Source: Clostridiaceae bacterium (lineage in GTDB: Bacteria > Bacillota > Clostridia > Lutisporales > Lutisporaceae). From it: 6,324 bases of DNA. Position 1 is the first letter of the stretch. Every line of letters begins with the position of its first letter. The position numbers and the translations under genes were made by a program. Below, piece after piece: positions 1 through 4,667 of the stretch. The notes under the pieces were generated by a model that saw only the letters and a program-made list of their open reading frames with translations, searched no databases and was not told the origin of the DNA. The stretch spans positions 1-6,324 of the forward strand of contig JAQVFD010000134.1 in the NCBI GenBank assembly GCA_028697435.1. The letters run 5' to 3'.

Positions 1-113
1 TCCCTCTTATAGATTATTACAAAGGGAAAGGGATTCTGATTTCAGTGAATGGTGAGCAATCTGCCGATAGAGTATATAAAGACATCAGTGAAGCATTGGG
101 GAGATATAAATGA
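1..113 (+). CDS. adk: Adenylate kinase, C-terminal fragment (5' end outside window)
   Basis: Reading in the frame that starts at base 3 gives 36 residues (PLIDYYKGKGILISVNGEQS and onward to LGRYK) before a TGA stop at 111-113. This matches the C-terminus of bacterial adenylate kinase, where a 'PLIDYY..KG.L..VNG' strand leads into the last helix. The enzyme interconverts ATP + AMP and 2 ADP in the cytosol. Neither the catalytic P-loop nor the LID domain is in the window, so identity rests on this tail and on position: adk followed directly by map is the standard order at the end of the spc ribosomal-protein segment. The stop overlaps the map start as ATGA, which suggests translational coupling. 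Seen: the tail and the overlap. Inferred: the missing upstream part is intact. Confidence 0.88.
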   Translation, partial: PLIDYYKGKGILISVNGEQSADRVYKDISEALGRYK

Positions 114-853
114 TTAGTATAAAGTCTCCCAGAGAAATTGAACTGATGCGAATCGCAGGCAGAATAGTTGCTGAGACCCATGAGCTTTTAAGAGAGGCAA
201 TTAAACCGGGTATTACTACATTGGAACTTGATGCAATTGCAGAAGCATACATAATAAAATGTGGAGCAATACCTGCATTCAAAGATTATAACGGATTTCC
301 CTCCAGCATATGTTCATCAATAAATGAGCAGGTCGTACATGGGATACCGGGACCTATAGCATTAAAGGACGGAGATATAATAGGCATCGATATTGGAGCC
401 GTATATGACGGGTATTTTGGGGATGCAGCCAGGTCTTACGGGATAGGGAATATTGACCGGGAAACGGAAAGACTTTTAAGGGTAACCGAAGAAAGCTTTT
501 TTAAAGGGATTGAAAACGCTCTGCCCGGTAACCGGTTGTCTGATATTTCCCATAGCATACAAAAGTATGTGGAGTCAAACGGATTTTCAGTAGTAAGAGA
601 TTTTGTCGGCCATGGAATTGGGAAAAACATGCATGAAGATCCGCAGATACCTAATTACGGGTTGCCCCACAAGGGTCCCAGACTAGTGGCCGGTATGACA
701 CTTGCAATTGAGCCTATGGTAAACCAGGGCAAATATGCAGTAAAGGTTCTTAAGGACGGTTGGACTGTCGTTACAGTTGATGGAAAACCATCAGCCCACT
801 ATGAGAATACGATTGTTATTACAAATGACAAACCTGAGATACTGACACTTTGA
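110..853 (+). CDS. map: Methionine aminopeptidase, type I
   Basis: This 247-residue cytosolic metalloenzyme removes the initiator methionine from nascent proteins. All five dimetal ligands of the pita-bread fold are visible: D94 (GIDIG) and D105 (FGDAA), eleven residues apart as in the E. coli enzyme, H168 (FVGHGIG), E201 (AIEPM) and E232 (HYENT). The conserved histidines H78 (VVHGIP) and H175 (KNMHEDP), which line the substrate pocket in the family, are also present. There is no N-terminal extension or zinc-finger domain, so it is the short bacterial type Ia form of normal length. The ATG at 110 has a GGGGAG ribosome site at 98-103 and overlaps the adk stop as ATGA. Its position between adk and the KOW gene/infA is the usual Firmicutes arrangement. 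Confidence 0.97.
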   Translation: MISIKSPREIELMRIAGRIVAETHELLREAIKPGITTLELDAIAEAYIIKCGAIPAFKDYNGFPSSICSSINEQVVHGIPGPIALKDGDIIGIDIGAVYDGYFGDAARSYGIGNIDRETERLLRVTEESFFKGIENALPGNRLSDISHSIQKYVESNGFSVVRDFVGHGIGKNMHEDPQIPNYGLPHKGPRLVAGMTLAIEPMVNQGKYAVKVLKDGWTVVTVDGKPSAHYENTIVITNDKPEILTL

Positions 854-862
854 TAGTATGTC

Positions 863-870
863 GGAAGGTG
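863..870 (+). promoter_or_regulatory. Ribosome binding site deciding the KOW gene start
   Basis: GGAAGGTG lies 5 bases before the ATG at 876. It sits inside the reading frame that would begin at the earlier ATG (858), and that earlier ATG lacks a comparable site because it directly follows the map stop. This favours 876 as the true start. Confidence 0.65.
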
Positions 871-875
871 AATAT

Positions 876-1139
876 ATGCAGGATATAAGCTTAGGACAGA
901 TAGTAATATCAACCGCAGGACGGGATAAAGGCTGCAAATTCGTTGTTTTGTGTATAATTGATGAAAAGTATGTCTATATTTCTGATGGGGACATAAGAAA
1001 AGCAGAGAAGCCTAAGTTAAAGAAAGTAAAGCATCTAAAAAAGCTGAATCATGTTGCCGAAGATATTAAAGACAAACTGGAATCCGGCGAAAAACTTATT
1101 AACAGCGAAATCAGGAAACTGTTAAAATCTATTGATTGA
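876..1139 (+). CDS. KOW-domain RNA-binding protein, L14e-like
   Basis: The product is 87 residues from the ATG at 876. An in-frame ATG at 858 would add six residues (MSEGEY) but has no good ribosome site. The N-terminal half reads as a KOW fold of the ribosomal L14e/L6e/L27e-like family: LGQIV at 6-10, the GRDKG turn at 15-19, FVV at 22-24, the ISDGD turn at 35-39, then a basic stretch KPKLKKVKHL at 45-54. The C-terminal third is a charged, probably helical tail (about 60-87). Proteins of this type recur between map and infA in Firmicutes, which implies a role in ribosome function or assembly, but their exact job is not settled to my knowledge. RNA binding is inferred from the fold and from its strongly basic middle. 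It is co-directional with infA, 28 bases downstream, so probably co-transcribed. Confidence 0.85.
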   Translation: MQDISLGQIVISTAGRDKGCKFVVLCIIDEKYVYISDGDIRKAEKPKLKKVKHLKKLNHVAEDIKDKLESGEKLINSEIRKLLKSID

Positions 1140-1149
1140 TATCGGGAAC

Positions 1150-1156
1150 GGGAGGT
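1150..1156 (+). promoter_or_regulatory. Ribosome binding site deciding the infA start
   Basis: GGGAGGT ends 11 bases before the ATG at 1168, a slightly long spacing. It supports 1168 over the upstream in-frame TTG at 1132, which lies inside the KOW gene and would add 12 residues absent from IF-1 proteins. Confidence 0.75.
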
Positions 1157-1167
1157 TTGATTACCTT

Positions 1168-1386
1168 ATGTCAAAGCAGGATGTAATAGAGGTAGAAGGA
1201 AAAGTCGTTGAAGCATTACCAAATGCAATGTTTCAGGTAGAACTTGAAAACGGTCATAGAATATTGGCACATATATCCGGTAAGCTCAGAATGAATTTCA
1301 TTAAGATTTTGCCGGGAGATAAAGTTACAATAGAGTTGTCGCCTTATGATCTTACCAGAGGCAGGATCACATGGCGAGGTAAATGA
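1168..1386 (+). CDS. infA: Translation initiation factor IF-1
   Basis: The protein is 72 residues, exactly the usual length of bacterial IF-1. It is a single OB-fold (S1-type) that binds the ribosomal A site on the 30S subunit during initiation and cooperates with IF-2 and IF-3. Conserved blocks are clear: EVEGKVVEALPNAMFQVEL (8-26), GHRILAHISGKLRMNFI (29-45), LPGDKVTIELSPYDLTRGRI (48-67). The C-terminus is TWRGK, where many homologues have TYRxK; this is a minor variation. The start is the ATG at 1168, since the longer reading from 1132 adds non-homologous residues within the preceding gene. infA followed by rpmJ is the conserved order linking the spc and alpha segments. rpmJ begins 17 bases after the stop, so the two are surely co-transcribed. 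Confidence 0.97.
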   Translation: MSKQDVIEVEGKVVEALPNAMFQVELENGHRILAHISGKLRMNFIKILPGDKVTIELSPYDLTRGRITWRGK

Positions 1387-1403
1387 TACAGGGAGGGTTT
1401 AAG

Positions 1404-1517
1404 ATGAAAGTTAGACCATCAGTAAGGCCTATATGCGAAAAATGTAAGATAATCAGAAGAAAAGGCAAAGTAATGATAATCTGTGAAAATCCTAAACACA
1501 AACAAAAACAGGGTTAA
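1404..1517 (+). CDS. rpmJ: 50S ribosomal protein L36 (bL36), zinc form
   Basis: This 37-residue ORF runs from ATG 1404 to TAA 1515-1517 and is easily missed because of its size. It begins MKVRPSVRPICEKCKIIRRK, the hallmark of L36, the smallest ribosomal protein, which stabilises 23S rRNA late in 50S assembly. The zinc ribbon ligands C11, C14, C27 and H32 are all present, so it is the C+ form that depends on zinc rather than the zinc-free paralogue used under zinc limitation. GGGAGGG at 1391-1397 serves as the ribosome site. It follows infA by 17 bases. After it comes a 94-base gap before rpsM with a candidate promoter. Confidence 0.97.
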   Translation: MKVRPSVRPICEKCKIIRRKGKVMIICENPKHKQKQG

Positions 1518-1537
1518 AACCAATTAAGGGGACGCGG

Positions 1538-1565
1538 CTGGCCTGTTATAATACAGGTGTTCCAG
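1538..1565 (+). repeat. Imperfect inverted repeat centred on the -10 element
   Basis: CTGGCCTGT (1538-1546) is complementary to ACAGG (1553-1557) plus CCAG (1562-1565), with a four-base bulge (1558-1561) and TATAAT in the loop. It could be an operator-like dyad in DNA or a 9-bp stem in transcripts that read through from rpmJ. No long T run follows, so it is not a standard terminator. The dyad is seen; any function is inferred. Confidence 0.4.
1544..1552 (+). promoter_or_regulatory. Candidate extended -10 promoter upstream of rpsM
   Basis: TGTTATAAT is a perfect TATAAT hexamer (1547-1552) preceded by the TGn extension, as in SigA-type extended -10 promoters. The best -35 at 17-base spacing is TTAAGG (1524-1529), only a 3 of 6 match to TTGACA. 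An initiation site near 1559 would give a leader of about 50 bases before rpsM. This fits an internal promoter for the alpha segment (rpsM-rpsK-rpsD-rpoA-rplQ), although readthrough from rpmJ is also likely because no terminator is evident. Confidence 0.5.
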
Positions 1566-1611
1566 ATTGATTTTAGAATAAACAAAAAGCATTTAGGAGG
1601 TGCAAGTACTA

Positions 1612-1980
1612 ATGGCGAGAATTGCCGGTGTTGACTTACCGCGTGATAAAAGAGCAGAAATTGGTCTCACATATATATTTGGTATTGGAAGAGCAACATC
1701 AAACAGAATTTTGGCAGAAGCAGGCGTAAGTCCTGATACAAGGATAAAGGACCTTACTGAAGCCGAAATAGGTAGATTAAGGGAAGTAATTGATAGAAGC
1801 GTTAAGGTTGAAGGTGACCTTAAGAGAGACGTAGCTTTAAATATTAAGAGATTAATGGAAATAGGATGTTACAGAGGATTACGTCACAGAAGAGGCATGC
1901 CTGTAAGAGGGCAAAGAACGAAGACAAATGCAAGAACAAGGAAAGGTCCGAAGAGAACTGTCGGCGTAAGAAGAAAGTAG
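1612..1980 (+). CDS. rpsM: 30S ribosomal protein S13 (uS13)
   Basis: The protein is 122 residues, normal for the family. It sits in the head of the 30S subunit, contacts 16S rRNA and the P-site tRNA, and takes part in intersubunit bridges to the 50S. Diagnostic blocks are MARIAGVDLPRDKR (1-14), the helix-hairpin segment YIFGIGRATSNRIL (21-34), YRGLRHRRGMPVRGQRTKTN (87-106) and the basic C-terminal extension with NARTRKGP (106-113). The start is the ATG at 1612, preceded by AGGAGGTG at 1595-1602. An in-frame GTG at 1600 overlaps that ribosome site and would add four residues (MQVL) not found in S13. It is the first gene of the alpha segment; rpsK follows 43 bases after the stop. Confidence 0.98.
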   Translation: MARIAGVDLPRDKRAEIGLTYIFGIGRATSNRILAEAGVSPDTRIKDLTEAEIGRLREVIDRSVKVEGDLKRDVALNIKRLMEIGCYRGLRHRRGMPVRGQRTKTNARTRKGPKRTVGVRRK

Positions 1981-2023
1981 CATGTTCTTGCAAACTAATC
2001 GGTAAATAAGGAGGTTTGCTTTA

Positions 2024-2422
2024 ATGGTAACAAAGCCAAAGGCTAAGAAAGTTAGAAGAAGAAAAGAAAGAAAAAATGTTGAAAGAGGCGCTGCACATAT
2101 ACAGTCTACTTTTAACAATACATTAGTAACTCTGACAGATGCAACTGGGAATGCACTGTCTTGGTCCAGTGCCGGTTCACTTGGTTTTAGAGGATCAAAG
2201 AAGAGCACACCCTTTGCTGCACAAATGGCGGCTGAAGTTGCTGCAAAAGGTGCAATGGAACATGGTCTTAAGACAATAGAGGTATTTGTAAAAGGACCTG
2301 GCGCAGGCAGGGAAGCGGCTATAAGATCACTTCAGGCTGCAGGACTGGAAGTCAGCCTTATAAAAGATGTTACTCCTATACCTCACAACGGTTGCAGACC
2401 GCCAAAACGCAGAAGAGTATAG
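2024..2422 (+). CDS. rpsK: 30S ribosomal protein S11 (uS11)
   Basis: The protein is 132 residues, the usual length. It lies on the 30S platform, where it binds 16S rRNA near the E site and mRNA exit region. Visible signatures are the basic N-terminus (KPKAKKVRRRKERKN, 4-18), HIQSTFNNTLVTLTD (25-39), GFRGSKKSTPFAAQMAA (54-70), GPGAGREAAIRSLQ (91-104), and the near-invariant C-terminus DVTPIPHNGCRPPKRRRV (115-132). The Asn-Gly pair at N122 corresponds to the site that becomes isoaspartate in E. coli S11 (known for that homologue; not shown here). AGGAGGT at 2009-2015 precedes the ATG. Neighbours are rpsM upstream and rpsD 20 bases downstream, in one transcription unit. Confidence 0.98.
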   Translation: MVTKPKAKKVRRRKERKNVERGAAHIQSTFNNTLVTLTDATGNALSWSSAGSLGFRGSKKSTPFAAQMAAEVAAKGAMEHGLKTIEVFVKGPGAGREAAIRSLQAAGLEVSLIKDVTPIPHNGCRPPKRRRV

Positions 2423-2442
2423 TAATTGAGGAGGTGTGATAG

Positions 2443-3069
2443 ATGGCAAGATATACAGACGCTAAGTGCAGGCTTTGCAGAAGAGAAGGATCCAAGCTGT
2501 ATTTGAAGGGTGACCGCTGTTATACGGATAAATGCGCTATTTCAAGAAGGGCATACGCTCCGGGTCAGCACGGACAGGGCAGGAAAAAGGTGTCAGAGTA
2601 TGGAATACAGCTTAGAGAAAAACAAAAAGTAAGAAGAATATACGGAATACTTGAGAAGCAATTCAGAGACTATTTTGTTGAAGCTGAAAGACAGAAGGGT
2701 GTAACAGGTGAGAACCTTTTGAGACTTCTTGAGCTCAGACTTGACAATGTGGCTTACAGAATGGGATTCGGTGAATCAAGAGCCGAAGCCAGACAATTGG
2801 TTAGACATGGCCATTTTACAGTTAACGGCAGGAAGGTAGATATTCCATCCTATCAGACAGGTCTTAACGATCTGATAGCTGTAAAACCCGGGAGCAAAAG
2901 CACTGATAAGTTCAAGGAACTTGCAGAAAATGCAGCAGGAAAGACTGCCCCGCAATGGTTATCAATAAATGCGGAAATGATGGAAGGAAGAATAGTTGCT
3001 TTACCTGTTAGAGAGGATATTGATCTTCCGATAGAAGAGCATCAAATTGTTGAGTTCTATTCAAGATAA
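2443..3069 (+). CDS. rpsD: 30S ribosomal protein S4 (uS4), zinc-binding form
   Basis: The protein is 208 residues, of normal length. S4 is a primary 16S rRNA binder that nucleates 30S body assembly and helps maintain decoding accuracy. The N-terminal region carries four cysteines, C9, C12, C26 and C31 (C-x2-C-x13-C-x4-C), forming the zinc site of the C+ class. Then come RRAYAPGQHGQGRKK (35-49), the LREKQKVRRIYGILEKQF helix (57-74), and the S4 RNA-binding domain (about 97-160, with RLDNVAYRMGF and ARQLVRHGHFTVNG). The ATG at 2443 follows GAGGAGGTG (2428-2436). S4 is the known autogenous repressor of the E. coli alpha operon and of its own leader in B. subtilis. Its location here inside the alpha operon resembles E. 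coli, but I could not recognise an S4 leader pseudoknot. Confidence 0.98.
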   Translation: MARYTDAKCRLCRREGSKLYLKGDRCYTDKCAISRRAYAPGQHGQGRKKVSEYGIQLREKQKVRRIYGILEKQFRDYFVEAERQKGVTGENLLRLLELRLDNVAYRMGFGESRAEARQLVRHGHFTVNGRKVDIPSYQTGLNDLIAVKPGSKSTDKFKELAENAAGKTAPQWLSINAEMMEGRIVALPVREDIDLPIEEHQIVEFYSR

Positions 3070-3074
3070 TATAT

Positions 3075-3143
3075 AGTTGGACAGTTGGATAAATATTGAT
3101 AAGCTATAGTAATTAGTTGCCCTCAAAATAATAAAAGCTATAG
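3075..3143 (+). repeat. Short direct repeats in the rpsD-rpoA gap
   Basis: Two pairs are visible in this AT-rich 95-base gap. The first is a tandem octamer, AGTTGGAC (3075-3082) followed at once by AGTTGGAT (3083-3090). The second is AAGCTATAG at 3101-3109 and again at 3135-3143, start points 34 bases apart. The first nonamer contains TATAGT (3105-3110), a passable -10, but no -35 sits at proper spacing, so a promoter is not claimed. Chance recurrence is possible in such AT-rich sequence. Confidence 0.4.
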
Positions 3144-3164
3144 ATAAAAGGAGGGTTTTGTTGG

Positions 3165-4112
3165 ATGATTGAAATAGAAAAGCCAAAAGTTGAATGTATC
3201 GAAATGTCAGAGGATTTTACTTTTGGAAAGTTCGTAGTGGAGCCCCTTGAAAGGGGTTATGGTACTACCCTTGGAAACTCTTTAAGAAGGATATTAATAT
3301 CATCACTTCCGGGAGTCGCTGTAACTTCCATTAAGATTGACGGAGTGCTTCATGAGTTTTCAACAATTCCCGGTGTAGCGGAAGATGTGACAGAAATAAT
3401 ATTGAACATTAAGAATCTTGCGCTTAAAATGCACGGGGAAAATACCAAGATTATAAAAATAGATGTGCAGGGTGAAAAGGAAATATTAGCTTCCGATATC
3501 ATATGCGATGCCGATATTGAGATTATTAATAAAGATCTTCACATAGCAAAACTGGATGAAGGTCATAGGTTGTATATGGAAATGACTGTAGAAATGGGCA
3601 GAGGATATCAGACATCGGAGAAGAACAAGCAGCAGGGACAGCCAATTGGAATAATTCCAATAGATTCGATTTTCACACCGGTCAGAAACGTCAACTATCT
3701 GGTAGAGAATACAAGAGTCGGACAGGTAACTGATTTTGACAAATTGGTGCTGGAAGTTTGGACAGACGGGACAATCAAACCGGATGAAGCAATAAGCTTT
3801 GGCGCCAAAATTCTCAGCGAGCATTTGAAGTTATTCATAACCTTGACTGAGCATGTTGGCAATGTTGAAATAATGGTAGAGAAAGAAGAAGACAAGAAAG
3901 AAAAGGTTCTTGAAATGACCATTGAAGAACTGGATTTATCAGTCAGATCCTTTAACTGCCTCAAGCGAGCCGGTATAAATACAGTTGAAGAATTGACCCA
4001 GAGAACAGAGGAAGATATGATGAAGGTGAGAAACTTAGGCAAGAAATCACTGGAAGAAGTACAGCAGAAGCTTGAAGCCCTCGGATTGAGCTTAAAAATG
4101 AACGAGGATTAG
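3165..4112 (+). CDS. rpoA: DNA-directed RNA polymerase subunit alpha
   Basis: The protein is 315 residues, typical for Firmicutes. The N-terminal domain (about 1-232) dimerises and nucleates assembly of the core enzyme with beta and beta'. Its signature GYGTTLGNSLRRILISSLPG is at 31-50, and FTPVRNVNYLVENTRVGQ at 170-187. A charged linker (about 237-252, rich in E and K) leads to the C-terminal domain (about 253-311) that contacts UP elements and activators. There LSVRSFNCLKRAGI (259-272) and NLGKKSLEEV (290-299) are conserved; R261, N264, G292, K294 and S295 align with the DNA-contacting residues R265, N268, G296, K298 and S299 of E. coli alpha. The start ATG at 3165 follows AGGAGGG at 3149-3155. 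It is co-directional between rpsD and rplQ, the standard alpha-operon order. Confidence 0.98.
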   Translation: MIEIEKPKVECIEMSEDFTFGKFVVEPLERGYGTTLGNSLRRILISSLPGVAVTSIKIDGVLHEFSTIPGVAEDVTEIILNIKNLALKMHGENTKIIKIDVQGEKEILASDIICDADIEIINKDLHIAKLDEGHRLYMEMTVEMGRGYQTSEKNKQQGQPIGIIPIDSIFTPVRNVNYLVENTRVGQVTDFDKLVLEVWTDGTIKPDEAISFGAKILSEHLKLFITLTEHVGNVEIMVEKEEDKKEKVLEMTIEELDLSVRSFNCLKRAGINTVEELTQRTEEDMMKVRNLGKKSLEEVQQKLEALGLSLKMNED

Positions 4113-4163
4113 ATAATTCAGCATAGATATAGATTAACAGTAAAAACAAAAGGAGGTATTGCA

Positions 4164-4505
4164 ATGGCTGGATACAGAAAGTTGGGACGCACTTCAGACC
4201 ATAGAAAAGCCATGCTCAGGAACATGGTTACTTCTTTTCTTGAGCACGGGAAAATGATGACTACTGTGACCAGGGCGAAGGAAACCCAAAGCATTGCCGA
4301 AAAGATGATTACTCTTGGCAAGCGCGGCGACTTGCATGCGAAACGTCAAGCCTTGGAATATATAACAAAAGAAGATGTTGTAAAAAAGCTCTTTGATGAG
4401 ATAGCACCAAAGTACAAGGAGAGAAACGGCGGATATACAAGGATAGCAAAGGTTGCTCCGAGACGTGGTGATGCAGCAGAAGTAGTTGTATTAGAACTGG
4501 TGTAG
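4164..4505 (+). CDS. rplQ: 50S ribosomal protein L17 (bL17)
   Basis: The protein is 113 residues, the compact bacterial length without a C-terminal extension. L17 lies on the solvent side of the large subunit near the peptide exit tunnel. Diagnostic blocks are MAGYRKLGRTSDHRKAMLRN (1-20), FLEHGKMMTTVTRAKE (25-40), and ERNGGYTRIAKVAPRRGDAA (86-105), followed by the hydrophobic VVVLELV end. An AGGAGGT ribosome site at 4151-4157 lies 6 bases before the ATG. It closes the alpha operon: rpoA ends 51 bases upstream, and a probable terminator follows 25 bases after the stop. Confidence 0.98.
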   Translation: MAGYRKLGRTSDHRKAMLRNMVTSFLEHGKMMTTVTRAKETQSIAEKMITLGKRGDLHAKRQALEYITKEDVVKKLFDEIAPKYKERNGGYTRIAKVAPRRGDAAEVVVLELV

Positions 4506-4530
4506 AAGCGCAAAGCATATCGAATTATTA

Positions 4531-4559
4531 GGGATTAAGTGACTGCTTAGTCCCGTTTT
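4531..4559 (+). terminator. Probable intrinsic terminator after rplQ
   Basis: GGGATTAAG (4531-4539) pairs with CTTAGTCCC (4546-4554), giving nine base pairs with one G-U and a six-base loop. The stem is followed at 4555 by G and then a short run of four T (4556-4559). Stem and position after the last alpha-operon gene fit a terminator. The T tract is short, so partial readthrough into ecfA1 is plausible. Confidence 0.6.
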
Positions 4560-4569
4560 GCTATTAGCA

Positions 4570-4589
4570 GCGTTTTGCTCGCAAAACGC
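4570..4589. repeat. 20-base near-perfect palindrome between rplQ and ecfA1
   Basis: The arms GCGTTTTGC (4570-4578) and GCAAAACGC (4581-4589) are exactly complementary around a central TC. As RNA it would fold as an 8-bp stem with a CTCG tetraloop. No T run follows on either strand, so it is not a canonical terminator by itself. It could be a second hairpin backing up the terminator, a protein-binding dyad, or one copy of a dispersed palindromic repeat. The window has no second copy of the full palindrome. Confidence 0.75.
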
Positions 4590-4601
4590 AGGCGCAAGGG
4601 C

Positions 4602-4631
4602 TTGGGATGGGCTTAGAAGAATATCTATATG
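4602..4631 (+). promoter_or_regulatory. Weak candidate promoter for the ecfA genes
   Basis: TTGGGA (4602-4607) and TATATG (4626-4631) each match 4 of 6 consensus bases and are 18 bases apart. The site lies downstream of the terminator and about 37 bases before ecfA1, where a promoter would be needed. The match is weak and found by eye only. Confidence 0.3.
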
Positions 4632-4667
4632 CATGGGCATGTAAAGAGCCTATGAGGAGAAATAAAT

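Noticed and set aside
858..875. Earlier ATG for the KOW gene, adding MSEGEY
   Set aside because: It lies immediately after the map stop without a usable ribosome site, while the ATG at 876 has GGAAGGTG at good spacing and fits the family N-terminus.
1132..1167. TTG start for infA giving 84 residues
   Set aside because: The extra 12 residues overlap the KOW gene end and are absent from IF-1, which is 72 residues from the ATG at 1168 with GGGAGGT before it.
1600..1611. GTG start for rpsM
   Set aside because: The GTG is part of the ribosome binding site itself, and S13 begins MARIAG at 1612.
1879..2208. Minus-strand open frame across the rpsM-rpsK junction
   Set aside because: It is antisense to two conserved ribosomal protein genes, with low-complexity Leu/Phe/Ser content typical of shadow frames and no recognisable domain.
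3486..4042. Minus-strand open frames opposite rpoA (112 and 115 codons)
   Set aside because: They lie entirely within a strongly conserved plus-strand gene, lack family motifs and are antisense shadows.
4629..4655. Eight-codon upstream reading frame (MHGHVKSL) ending in the ecfA1 ribosome site
   Set aside because: It has only a weak AGAAGA-type site upstream and no compositional or motif support; two other ATGs occur in the same stretch by chance.
4506..4667. Riboswitch upstream of the ECF genes
   Set aside because: The gap is mostly occupied by a terminator and a simple palindrome; I see no multi-helix core of a known vitamin or metal riboswitch, and general EcfA modules usually lack one.
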